64,000 nucleotides of DNA from Tamarix chinensis (Eukaryota; Streptophyta; Magnoliopsida; Caryophyllales; Tamaricaceae), in assembly GCA_030549775.1 (NCBI GenBank), contig CM060174.1, forward strand, positions 93,946,132 to 94,010,131, written 5' to 3'. Every line of letters begins with the position of its first letter. The stretch's first letter is position 1. The notes below the pieces were generated by a model, which saw only the letters and a program-made list of their open reading frames with translations, searched no databases and was not told where the DNA came from. Shown here one piece after another: positions 38,150 to 48,700 of the stretch. Made by a program: the position numbers and the translations under genes.

Positions 38150-39190
38150 ACAGCGCGAGGACTGCATGCAAGGGGGACTGCTGCTGGTCGGTGGAGGGCT
38201 GCAAGGGTGAGGTAGGGGATGGGTTAAGGGTGGCAGCTGGTGGCATTGGTGGTTGGGAAGGTGGTGTTGATGGTTGGTGGTGCTAGCTGTAGGTGGGGGT
38301 TGCTGGTTACGATAGTGTAGGCTGGTTGGTTGCTAGGGGTGCTACGATGGAGGTGATGGGGGTGGTATTATGCAGGCTGGGGCTATGCGACAATACAGGT
38401 TGGTTGTTGCGGGATGGAAGCATGCAGAGGGCTGGGTGCTTCATGGTGCCTAGTCGAAAATAGCAGGGTAAGGGATAGGTAGAAGGGGGCAAAGGAGCAG
38501 GTTGGCAGAGGCGCAGGGGTGTAGGGGCTCGGTTGGTGGTGGCTAAAAAGGGCGGAGAAGAAAGGTGCACAGGAGAAGGGTGGTGAGGTAGTGGTCATCA
38601 GTGGAGGATAGCTGGGGTTCTACCAGATGTTGGAGCTTCGGTGGTGTGTTAGGAATGAGAAAGAAAAGGAGGAAGGGTTGTGATACTGGGAGTGGCAGGG
38701 GGATATTGGTGGTGGAGTTGGTGTATGAGGCGATGGTTAGGTTTTGCTCAGGGAAGGGTCGAGGAGATTGAACCAACAGAGAGGGGGATAGGGAGCTGCA
38801 GGGGGGCTCAAAGGGGCAGAGAAAGGAAGGGGTGGGGGCTGCGATGGGCTATTTGGGTTGATCGGGGCTAGGAGGGAAATGGAGAAGGTTGGGGAGTTGG
38901 GAGTATGAGTGTGTGTGCATGTAGAGAGGGGGTTGTGTTTGGTCGAGCAAAATTGGTCACGGGAGAAGGGGTTGGGTTTTGGGCGGTACAAAAATGGAGA
39001 AGGGAATCTGGGTGACGTGGTCGAGAGTTGTTTGGTTGAGTGTATGTATTAGGCAGGGGCTTGTTGGGTTAGCTGCGAAGTGTGGGTAGCGTGTACATGT
39101 ATATATAAATGTAAAGGGTTGAGTGAAGTGAGAAAATGAGGGAGACGGGGAGAGTGATTGGAGGAGGAGATTAGGGCAAGCAACAAGTAA
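38150..39190 (-). repeat. Polypyrimidine LTR segment, reverse orientation
   Basis: G/A-rich on the plus strand, with many GGTGGTGG and GGGGTTG runs; the complement is the C/T block of family A. Open frames on both strands here are low-complexity. Confidence 0.65.
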
Positions 39191-39597
39191 GTTAGTTGGG
39201 TAAAAATGATAAGATGAAGTAGGTAGATTTATTTTATTTTTAAGTTCAATTTGGATAGATTAGGGTACTGGGTAGAAAAATAATCAGGATTATGATAGGT
39301 TTAAAAAGGGTTAGAAAAAGTAAAATAATCAGGAATAAATTTTATGAAATTATTTTTGGCTTATGGATCAACTGATTATTAGTAAAATAATTTAGGATAA
39401 GATTTATAGGTCTAACTAGGATTAAATTAAATAATTCAATTTCTATCAAAATTTTAACATGATTAAATTTATACTTAACAGTCAAAATAATACAAATAAT
39501 AATAACACTTTTAATATTAAACCTCTTAAAATAATAATTATATCTAATCATATAATTATTAGTTTATAATTAATATTTTTAAAAACGCGGTATTACA

Positions 39598-39993
39598 AAC
39601 ACATTCTTTAAAACATATGAGAGAGAAAGAGAGTTTGCAAATGTCAAAAGTGATGATATACCGATTTACTTCTTCCTAATTTTAATTGATTGTTTCATGG
39701 TGAGGTGCTAATTAAGCTAATTATTCTTTTTTTCCCTAACAATTCTAGAGTTTGATTGGACAGTTGATTTGAATTGTGAAAGAAAAAGGCGATCTAAAAT
39801 TCTTTTCAATGTTTTACTTATGATTTTTTGGACATCATTTGAAGTTCCAGTGAAAGTATGTATATTGGTGAATGAACAACTTGATCCTACATTCCACTGA
39901 ACAACTATTGTCTTTTACTTGAATTTGTGTTTTTTCTACATAATGATATTTGTGTTACTAGAGGAAAAGTCACAATCTAATAATGGGGGTATT
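39598..39993 (+). mobile_element. 3' end of Ty3 retrotransposon with polypurine tract
   Basis: Resumption of the element cut at 14039. It ends at 39960-39993 with GAGGAAAAGTCACAATCTAA and TAATGGGGGT, the G-rich tract that usually precedes the 3' LTR in plant Ty3 elements. Confidence 0.5.
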
Positions 39994-41503
39994 TGATGCA
40001 GCAGTTTTATATGTTGATGTTTGATGTAAAAAGGTTATAGTTGCCTCCTTTTTTACACTAGATTTAATTATTTTGTCTCGAGTTCTCTTTATTATATTTA
40101 TGTAGGTACAAATGAATGGAACAAATAAATCAAAGGAGGAGTCAAGTAAAAATAGCAGAAAAGAAAGAAGCCAATAACACATAGGAGAACTTGCAATCAA
40201 AGAAAAGAAGACTAGCTTAAAACAAGGTTCATAAAAAGAAGTTTGTGCCAAGATCGTGGAAGAAAATGCACGTGAAAGGAAAAGCATGAGGCCCTGTGTT
40301 TCTCCAGCAATCAAAGTTTAGAAAATCTGAAGCTTCTAATAATAACACAATGGGTTTCTATTATGAATCAAAACCACATTTTTCTATTTTTCTTGTAATC
40401 ACTCGCGCAGGCTTTTTCCTTTTAATTTTCTTATTCAATTTTGGATGGACAACTTGGTTCTCAATGTTTTATAAACGAAACTCACTGCTGTATTTAGTTT
40501 TTAGTATCTCACATTGAAAAACTTGAAATTCCTTTTATGATCTAGTAGAACGTTGGAGAATTGTGAATCAATGACGATAAGTAGTTTTCAATTACTTCTT
40601 ATATTTAATTTATGATTTGTACTTAATGCAATTATTTTTCTCTTATTCATTTATTCTCTTTATTATATATTTGATTCATTAATCTTTATCTTTGGACGAT
40701 TAGTACTAATCATTATGAATTGTTATATTATTGTTGCACTATGAATATGTTTGTGTATATCTAATTAAGATAGGAAATTTTTAATCATGAACTAGGGATT
40801 TTAATGTGGAATGAAACTTCAATTGTAAATTCCAAGTGTATTTAATTGGATTAATAAATAGAATTAAATGATCGTTGATCGAAGACTCATTATTTGAATT
40901 AATTGGATTGATGACCTAATACATTTAGATTCTAAATTAATGCTAGGATGACGAAATTAATACATCATTGTTAATTGATATCTCTAGAGTAGTAATAGAT
41001 TATATTTATTTGATCTTGTTTATTAATCCATACAATTGCATAATTTGAGCTTATATGATTATGAATGTAGTTGATTGTTTTTTTGTTCATTAATGTTGTT
41101 GCTAATTGAATATATAGCTCTTAACCTATATTATTAATCAGTTAGAAAATAAAATCAATAGCTTGTTTGATTTATTTGCAGTGAAAGAAAACTATTATGC
41201 AAATATGTACGAGCCTTTGAAGGTCAACATTAAAACACATATAATTTTTTTTATATGATCGTTTGATTTCCTAGTTTTATGGTTGAATATCTCCTATCTA
41301 TGTTCTCATATTAGTGAATCTCGTGTTATATTGGATAGTTTTAATCTAGTTATTAATAGCATAAACAGACATTCATTAACAAACTTGGTTATGAAGTTAA
41401 TTAAGGAAATCTAGATAATATCACATTTTTTGTTGGATTCGACTCCTACTTGCCACTCATTACGTATTTGGAATTTAGGGTTAAATTTGGTGTGTATACA
41501 ACA
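39994..41503 (+). repeat. LTR of an Athila/Tat-like retrotransposon (about 1.5 kb)
   Basis: Begins TGATGCAGCAG just after the polypurine tract and ends near TATACAACA (41495-41503), shortly before a degenerate PBS. Having a tract on the left and a PBS on the right suggests an LTR shared by two tandem element copies. I found no second copy in the window to confirm the borders. Confidence 0.5.
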
Positions 41504-41517
41504 AGAAGTCAAACTTT

Positions 41518-41535
41518 TTGCGCCATTGTCGGGGA
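41518..41535 (+). other. Primer binding site, tRNA-Asp type, degenerate
   Basis: TTGCGCCATTGTCGGGGA matches 15 of 18 bases of TGGCGCCGTTGCCGGGGA, the PBS of Athila-type plant elements complementary to the tRNA-Asp 3' end. Confidence 0.7.
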
Positions 41536-41719
41536 ATGATGATTGTCACCTTTGTTTTCATAGTCAGTGTAGATTTTTTTTATTACTTTTAATAATTATT
41601 CCAAGTGTTGATCATCTTTATCAAAACATGTGCTACTTTTGGGTACTCACACTTGAGGTCATTTGTAGTTGAAAAACGGTGAGCAAATCATCCAGCGAGT
41701 GAACCCAAATTCTTCTTCT

Positions 41720-42180
41720 GCCATGGCAACTCAAACACGAAGGTGATTGGGATGCACTCATCATATTCCATTACCTTAAGAAGGAAGTTCCATTGATTGA
41801 GAAGAAGATTGCATTAAAGGATTTACTTGTTTCACCTTGTTACATTGAATAAGCAATGGCATATTGAACTTTGAAGGAGCTAGCCACACCTACTTTCAAC
41901 CTTAATTTGTATTAACTATCTCGGAGAGAGGGATACTTGTGAAATCAAACCTAGACTAATTCATGCTTTGTCTATTTTTACAAGGTTTAGGGACACCAAT
42001 TTAAGGGGATTAAGATGTTTTACTAACCCCAATAGATTCATCAAGGAATTCCATATTACATATTTTAGTATGAAACCTTCCAGAATAAGTATAGAACAAC
42101 TTAAGCTTAAAAGCTTTTCCTTTGTATTTGGATAATGTAGTCAATGAATGGTTATATGATTTACTCGCAGGTTATGGGAA
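41720..42180 (+). pseudogene. Ty3 gag fragment, degenerate
   Basis: In shifting frames, NPNRFIKEFHITYFSMKPSR, ISIEQLKLK and (frameshifted) NVVNEWLYDLLAGYG match the gag core of Athila/Tat elements (HL.EF...C..MKP..V..EQ.KL.AFP.SL...A..WLY.L). It lies about 500 bases after the PBS, where gag is expected. Stops and at least one frameshift disrupt it. No protease, reverse transcriptase or integrase follows; the element is cut off by about 42.2 kb. Confidence 0.65.
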
Positions 42181-42199
42181 CATATTGTTATATTTTTAC

Positions 42200-44340
42200 T
42201 TTCATATTATACCAATTACATTTTAGCTTACTTATTACGATAATGATTTTATGTTATCTTAATTCATTATGACACATTGTTTTACCATACAAAGCATAGA
42301 GCTTGTAACATATTTTATTTTAGTTGTTATTTATTTTAATTTTATCTAAGATGAGTAGAAAGGAAAAAAAAAGAATAGACAGAGAAGATGGGAGGGATAT
42401 GTACACGTATTGACATTATTTTATTTTTTGTTTAACAATCATAGATTTCTTTTGCAAGCAAGTAGTATAGATATTTTCTATAATCTATTGCATAAAGGAG
42501 ATGAAGATGTCTTAGGTCGACACTATATCTTTAAATTTTAAAATTATACACCATCTGTGGAAATTATGAATAAGATTTACTATATATAAAAAATAGTAAT
42601 ATCTAATTATAATCTATATTTGGTAAAAAAAAATAAGAAAAATTAATTTAAGTCGTTAGATCAATTAATAATAAAGGGTTGAATGTCCCATTTGAATGCT
42701 AATCACCCGCCCAAACACCCTCGGTGGAAAAACAACCATCTCTTTGGCTTTGCGGTTGTTCTGATAAAGCACCTGTGCCCGTGACTTTGCTCTTGTATAG
42801 TGATATGATACGTTTACAATGACCAATGGATGAAGTGTGATGGTTAGGAGCCATTTGACCGACAATGCTGCCATCTTCTCTTCATCTCTTTTCTATCGCC
42901 TGCGATGTGAGATTTATTAATTCACAATATTGAGTAGTTGTACAATGTGCATTCAAAGATCGTGGATAGGACATGGGCCATGAGACAAATTTGTTCTAGA
43001 AGCTTGTAAAAAACTAGCAGGATAAATTTTCATATTATAATTTATTTTATGCATATAACACTGTATACCTAATATATATGATTCTATATTGATGTGTATT
43101 GACATATATTAAGGCATAGTGTATGGTATTTTACATTCATATTATACTATATTAAAGAGCATATGATATGGTATCATGTATAGTAGTCATTATTCTATCA
43201 TCATCATCAACACCACCACCACTACCAACATTATTATTATTATAGTGGTTCTTTTCTTGGTTAAGTGGAAATGACTTATACTCTTTTATATGGGGTCATG
43301 CATTTGAGTTATATTGCCTCTAGTATATATATTAGGTGTGAAATGACACATAGACTTCTTGATATAAAATGATTACAATAGTCAGAATAGTTGTAGCGTG
43401 GGAGTTTGATTCCTGTCCGTAACTAAAGTCATTAGTTGGGAGGTCGGCTCATTGTAGGCATCTATAGTCGTAAAACATATATTACTTACACTCCTGTAAT
43501 TTACTCCAGTCGTGTTGGTTTACGACAGGATTGATGATACCATCCAAGACAAATACATTGTCTTTTGAGATTATTATTATTTTAATTTATTCTTCTTATT
43601 ACACACGCACATAGAAATTGAATTCGACGACTGATTTATTCTCATTGATTGTATGTTATTATTCAAAATCTTATTAAATTAGTTAGAAAAAAATCTGTAT
43701 TATATTTATTATCCAAAAATTTATTTAGAATTTTGAATAACTATTGGTTAAATTAGTCGAATGTATCATAATCATATTTGGATTATGATAATGGAGGTTG
43801 AACATATATAAAATGTCATATCTATATTTACATTTATTGAGATAATCAAGAATAGTTTAAAAAATAACATAACATAAAAGAAAGGGAGTATGTTAACATT
43901 TTTGGTCATCAAGTTGGTCACTATATTTTATTTTATTTTTTGGAATTAATTGCTAAACTTTACTTTTATTATATACTAGCCCCTAAATCATTTAATTTTA
44001 TCCAAACTCAACCACCAATTTACTGATATATAAGATATTTATTAGTATCTTAGGGATTAAAAATAGAAAGAATTTAAAGCTTGGTGGTGAATTTAGAAAA
44101 AATTAATTACAATGACCATCTTATAATACTTGAAAATACGGTTTGTCAGGTACATGTTAAAAAATTAACTTATTTCCTTAAATATAACTAGTGCAATTAT
44201 ACACATAATAGGTAGTGTAACTAAGTGTTAGTTTTTATATTTTATTTTTTGTAACTCTAACAAGTATTGTGAGGACACTCGTTAGAAAACCTCAAAACCA
44301 TTGCAGTATTTAACTCTAATAAAGGGTAAAGTAATAAAAT
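42200..44340. other. Intergenic AT-rich DNA
   Basis: No supported gene. The 69-codon minus-strand frame at 42665-42874 has no recognisable domain. A short CAT/CCA/ATT run lies at 43199-43243. A GAGTTTGATTCC stretch near 43403 resembles a polymerase III box B, but I found no box A partner. Confidence 0.5.
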
Positions 44341-44899
44341 AAAATAAATTTTGGAATCATTTCTATTGAGCTACCCCAACATCTAGCGAAATATTTTATA
44401 GGTATCTTATATTATTAATAATCTTATTTAGATACATCTACATTTCAAATTATTATCACTTATATACCATTTTCATCAATAAAGTTAGACTACGTCAGGT
44501 TTTGTGTAATTAAGCTAGTTTTTTTAATAATAATTAATAAATAATTAAAAAATATATTTTTTAAATTCAAAAAGTTTATTTCAAAAAATCTAATTTTTGA
44601 ATATTGAAAATGTTATTTTTTTTAAAAAGTGATTTTTCCAAAAAATAACTAAAATTTCCCCCCAAACTCTAATTTTTAAACAATTTTAGATTTTTCCAAT
44701 AATTTATGTGTATATTTTTATTTATTAACAAAAATACTTCAATTGTAATAAATTTAACATAATCTAACTTTATTAATATAAAAGGTACTTAAGTGATGAT
44801 AATTTGGAATGTAGAGGTATACAAATGAAATTATTCAAAACATGAAGTGACTTAAAATTATTACACTATGTAAGAGTTCTAAATAGAATTTATCCTAAA
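44341..44899. mobile_element. Foldback MITE with long inverted arms
   Basis: A left arm (about 44400-44515, with ACATCTACATTTCAAATTAT and AATAAAGTTAGACTACGTCA) recurs inverted at about 44745-44830 (complement: ACCTCTACATTCCAAATTAT and AATAAAGTTAGATTATGTTA). The pairing weakens but continues outward to about 44341 and 44899. The middle is AT-rich and non-coding. The borders and target duplication are not sharp enough to assign a superfamily. Confidence 0.65.
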
Positions 44900-45550
44900 A
44901 TTTATTAAAATATTCATCTTCAACTACTTAAATTATCTTAACCTATGATTCATATCGAAACAATCAAATGAAAACTTTAATGCTTGATCCAAACATGCTG
45001 CTCTACAACCTATGGCAATCATTTGTTTGTAATGGGGAGAATTGTTATGATGAAAAACATTAAATAAATAACATATCCGATGAAAATAAAAATAAATATT
45101 TATAAATATTACTTAAGTAGTATTAATTTATTCTGAATGAATTAGGATAAATTATATTTTAATCTCATTTGAATTGAGATGAATGAGTGTTAGAAAATAA
45201 AATAAATAATATTTATATTATTTTATTAAATTGGAGTGAATGAAGGAGATATTATAACCGAAGTATTTATGTTAAATATACCTTTTTTTTGTCCTTTACC
45301 TTCATTATCTTCCAAAGTTTCTAAATTAGAGATTAATGAAATGAGAAATATTGCAGCAAAGGGAGAAAAAAATAACCTTTATTAATCTTTGTAAAATTTT
45401 CTTAAAAATTTCGTGACAAAATGAATTGAGATCAATAGTTTAATTTAGCCCATTCACCCCAAACCAACCAAACGGCACATATCCTCTTTTGCCAAACAGA
45501 GCTCCGATAAGGAAGTTATCCTTCCAAAAATTGCCTCTTCGTCACTTCAC
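44900..45550. other. Upstream intergenic region of the DUF4091 gene
   Basis: AT-rich with no supported gene. ACCCCAAACCAACCAAACGG at 45456-45475 resembles the ends of some plant MITEs, but no partner end was found. The proximal promoter is expected within the last few hundred bases. Confidence 0.4.
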
Positions 45551-45555
45551 TCAAC

Positions 45556-45564
45556 TATTTATAC
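45556..45564 (+). promoter_or_regulatory. Candidate TATA box of the DUF4091 gene
   Basis: TATTTATAC lies in a C-rich, less AT-rich context about 180 bases before the start codon. Transcription would begin near 45590 (CTCTCAGGC), giving a 5' untranslated region of about 150 bases. No in-frame upstream ATG extends the protein. Confidence 0.5.
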
Positions 45565-45736
45565 TCGCCGAAGCAGATAATCGTCTCTCAGGCTCTGACA
45601 GCATCGTTCAGACCACGATCATTTCTTTTTTACCCTAGAGATTTACTTTTTCATAACCTCATCCCAACTCTGATCGATAGCTTCCGTGATCCTCCTTTGC
45701 TCGTTTAGTTTCTTCGAGTGAATTTGCATCACATAT

Positions 45737-48700
45737 ATGGAAAGTTCAGGTTCGTTTCCAGAAACATTTCTATTTTTTTTTTTCTATCCGCAATTGGTTA
45801 TTGAGCAATCCTGGTGGCTTTAGTAGTAACCGAATGTTTGCTTTTGGTTTCAGTTGTTTTAGTTTTCCTGTAGAATTGCCTTCAATGCTTTATAATTTTG
45901 AGATTCCGTAATTCTTTTATTGAACATTCTCTTCTATTGATTTTCATCAAAGTTTGAGGAACATCCGAGGCTTTTACTATCGAAGTGATTCTAGGACCTA
46001 CGTAATTGATCATTAGACATATTTTTTTCCCGTCATGTTAATTATTAATTCGAGTATCTCTGTGCTTATGAATGGGGCCGGATAGCTTCATCTGATGAAC
46101 CGTTGAAAATAATTAATTATACTTTGCTGTAGTTTTCCGGATTCCAAATCGTTTCTAGAGATGGGTATGGTCGAACCCGAAGTGCTGTTGAATATTTCGG
46201 AATATTGAATTTTTGGAAGCATTATGGTTTCTTCTTGAGTTTGTGAAACTTGCTGACACCAATTTTATCATTAAGGGAATGATCAAGAGGCAATGGTGCC
46301 CCCTGTTGAAGGAGTAGCAGGAGGAGGGACAGCTTATGGGTGGAGTGATGGTAGCGTCCAACTCCCAACACCATTAAAAGGTTCATTAAATCCTAATGAC
46401 GTTTCATCAGCTGAATTGGTGCATGTGTGGTGCATGCCTAGTACCGCAAATGTTGGTGCACAGGAAATGCAGCGGCATCTGGAGCCAGTAAGTTTATCTG
46501 AGCTTCAGCTGTTTTGCGATGCTTAGCTTATAGGGTTAGTGTTATCAAGCTGCCCTTTACTTCTTTAGTCTGGAATTACAATATAAAAATATCGACAGTG
46601 CCGTGGCCCTATGGGCAAGGGTTCTTTTTATATCTGGCTGGAGCCTCAGGTGAATGCCTGAAAGACTCCCTTCAGATGTATCTGTAAATGACTTGCGATT
46701 TTTCTTGGCATGTGCATGAGGGAAGTTCGGGTGTTTAACCGCTGGTATCTTTTGTGGGGCTAGGGTGCACCGTGCATAGGTAGTTAGCAAAGGTGAACAG
46801 GTAACTGTCATGAGAAGGTGGTAGATCTGCTGGTGCTGATATCCACTGGCAGGACAAAATTGATTGCCATATGTGATTAATTCTGTTTGTCTCAGTTGGT
46901 TAATGCTATTTAGTTTCCTTTTCACTGTGGACATGGATCCACTTGTTATTTTTGCTTGTTATCCTATATCTGAAAAAAATAAAACAACATTAGGATTTAG
47001 TGATTCACAGAAGTCCATCCCTATCTTTCTTTCTGGATTGTGTGTAGTTTATTTTTCACTCTTGTTATCCTTATTATATTACATGGTCTGTTGAATTGTG
47101 TTTCTTAATTCTCTTTATTATGTGCTAGTAAACTAGATCAGCTCTGCAAAGTATGTTCTCGTTGAGGTATAATACAGAGAAAATGACAGTGTGTCTGTCT
47201 AGATTAGCACCCTTGTTTTGCCTTTCATGATTCTGCATCTTTGGGATTATCACTGACCGATCAGAGAACTAGCCAATGAGCCACGCTATGAATTTTTTTT
47301 TTCCGGCACTCTCAAAGTCCTAAGCCATATTCTGCCTTCTAGGTGAATCTCTTGGCTGCTAGAAATGAGCGAGAGAGCTTTCAAATTGCTTTACGGCCAA
47401 AAGTTTCATGGGGCGGTCATGGTATTGCTGGGTTGGTGCAAGTTCAGTGCAATGATCTGTGTTCTGCTTCTGGTGACAGGTTTGTTCTGTGATCTAGTTT
47501 TCTGGTTGTTGCTTTGTCCTTAGTTCTAGATACATTCTGGAAAAAAGAATTGTGGTCAACAGACTCATAATTATGGGGAAACATTGATTTTCACCTTTCC
47601 TGTGTTGGCGGTTGCAATTCTTTGTTCAGAAATTGCTGAAAGTTATGCCACACTATTCTATTTACTTATCTAATTTTGTTGGTGCTCAGATTGGTTGTGG
47701 GAGATTCCATAACTATGCGGCGTGTAGCACCTATATTAGGTGTTCCTGATGCTCTTGTGCCTCTTAATTTACCAGTCTCTCAACTAAGCTTATGCCCTGG
47801 GTACTGCTTTTTGTACTCTTCTTGTACTACTTTTTGTATTCTTCTCCGTCTTTTTTCTTTCAAAATGGTGCTCTCTCTGACTTGTAAGACACCGTAGCAC
47901 TGCATTTAATTAGTTGCTTAGAGAAAGTGCATCCTCATTGCAGAGAAACAACAGCTATCTGGATTTCCATTGATGTTCATAGTGCACAACCCCCAGGAGT
48001 GTATGAAGGGGAGATCTTCGTCTCTGCTGTGAAGGCTGAGTAGTAGTCTAACTTTGCTGTTCTCTATTATTAGTTGATGCTTGCTGTCATCCCAATTTTC
48101 TGATGCATGTAAGCCTTACGACTGCTGTAATGGCTTGTTGCAGTTCAGCAGCTCTGTGTCCAAGCAAATCTGAGAGACAAAAAATCTATGAGGAACTGAG
48201 GGAATGTCTTGACATCATGGATCTGACTGATGAAAGGCCAGTGAATGAACTGGTCGGTTTTTACTCTTTTATATATATTATTGGTTATAGAATTAGAGCT
48301 GCTGTTTAGTTTTTATCTCTCTTTTTTTAATTTAATACACAAATCCCATTAATCTTGTTGGGTATTTATGCAAACTTTTGATATGTAGGTTGAAAGAGTG
48401 AAATCTGCAACCTCAAATCTGAGACGAGTTCTTGTATCCCCATCATTTTCTGAGTTCTTTTCAGATAATGGTTCAGTTGATCTGATGGATGAAGATGCTA
48501 TCTCTAGTCGCTCTGTTCGTGTGAAGTTGAGTCTAACTGTCTGGGATTTCACCCTTCCGGCAACACCGTCTCTCCCAGCTGTATTTGGTGTATCCTTTTT
48601 CTTCATGCTTCAACACGTGCAGAATTCTTCTTCCTTAAGGCTTCTAAGCTTCAATGATTCTTTTTTGGAGCTGTCTACTACAGCTCTTGCCTCTTTTAGA

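Larger units (their letters stand above)
14040..39597 (-). mobile_element. Outermost family A solo LTR of the nest, minus strand
   Basis: Left border CGCAACACCCCAAAATTT at 14040 (TG decayed to CG) and right border CGCGGTATTACA ending 39597 are the complement of a family A end and start. Flanks AATAC (14035-14039) and AACAC (39598-39602) form a 5-bp duplication with one mismatch. Its own sequence is 14040-14363, a few bases at 24358-24364, and 35839-39597 (about 4.1 kb). The rest is younger insertions. The 35.88-35.95 kb part is the complement of the 'CTATTCAATGGGCAGTG' segment near 31340. The G-rich 38.15-39.19 kb part is the reversed polypyrimidine block. Confidence 0.78.

Noticed and set aside
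43380..43570. Possible tRNA-derived SINE (GAGTTTGATTCC box B-like)
   Set aside because: No convincing box A, 3' tail or target duplication.
46590..46860. Intron 2 segment with GTGGCCCTATGGGCAAGG, resembling a tRNA-like box A
   Set aside because: No second box and no flanking duplication; the 125-codon antisense frame here has no domain.
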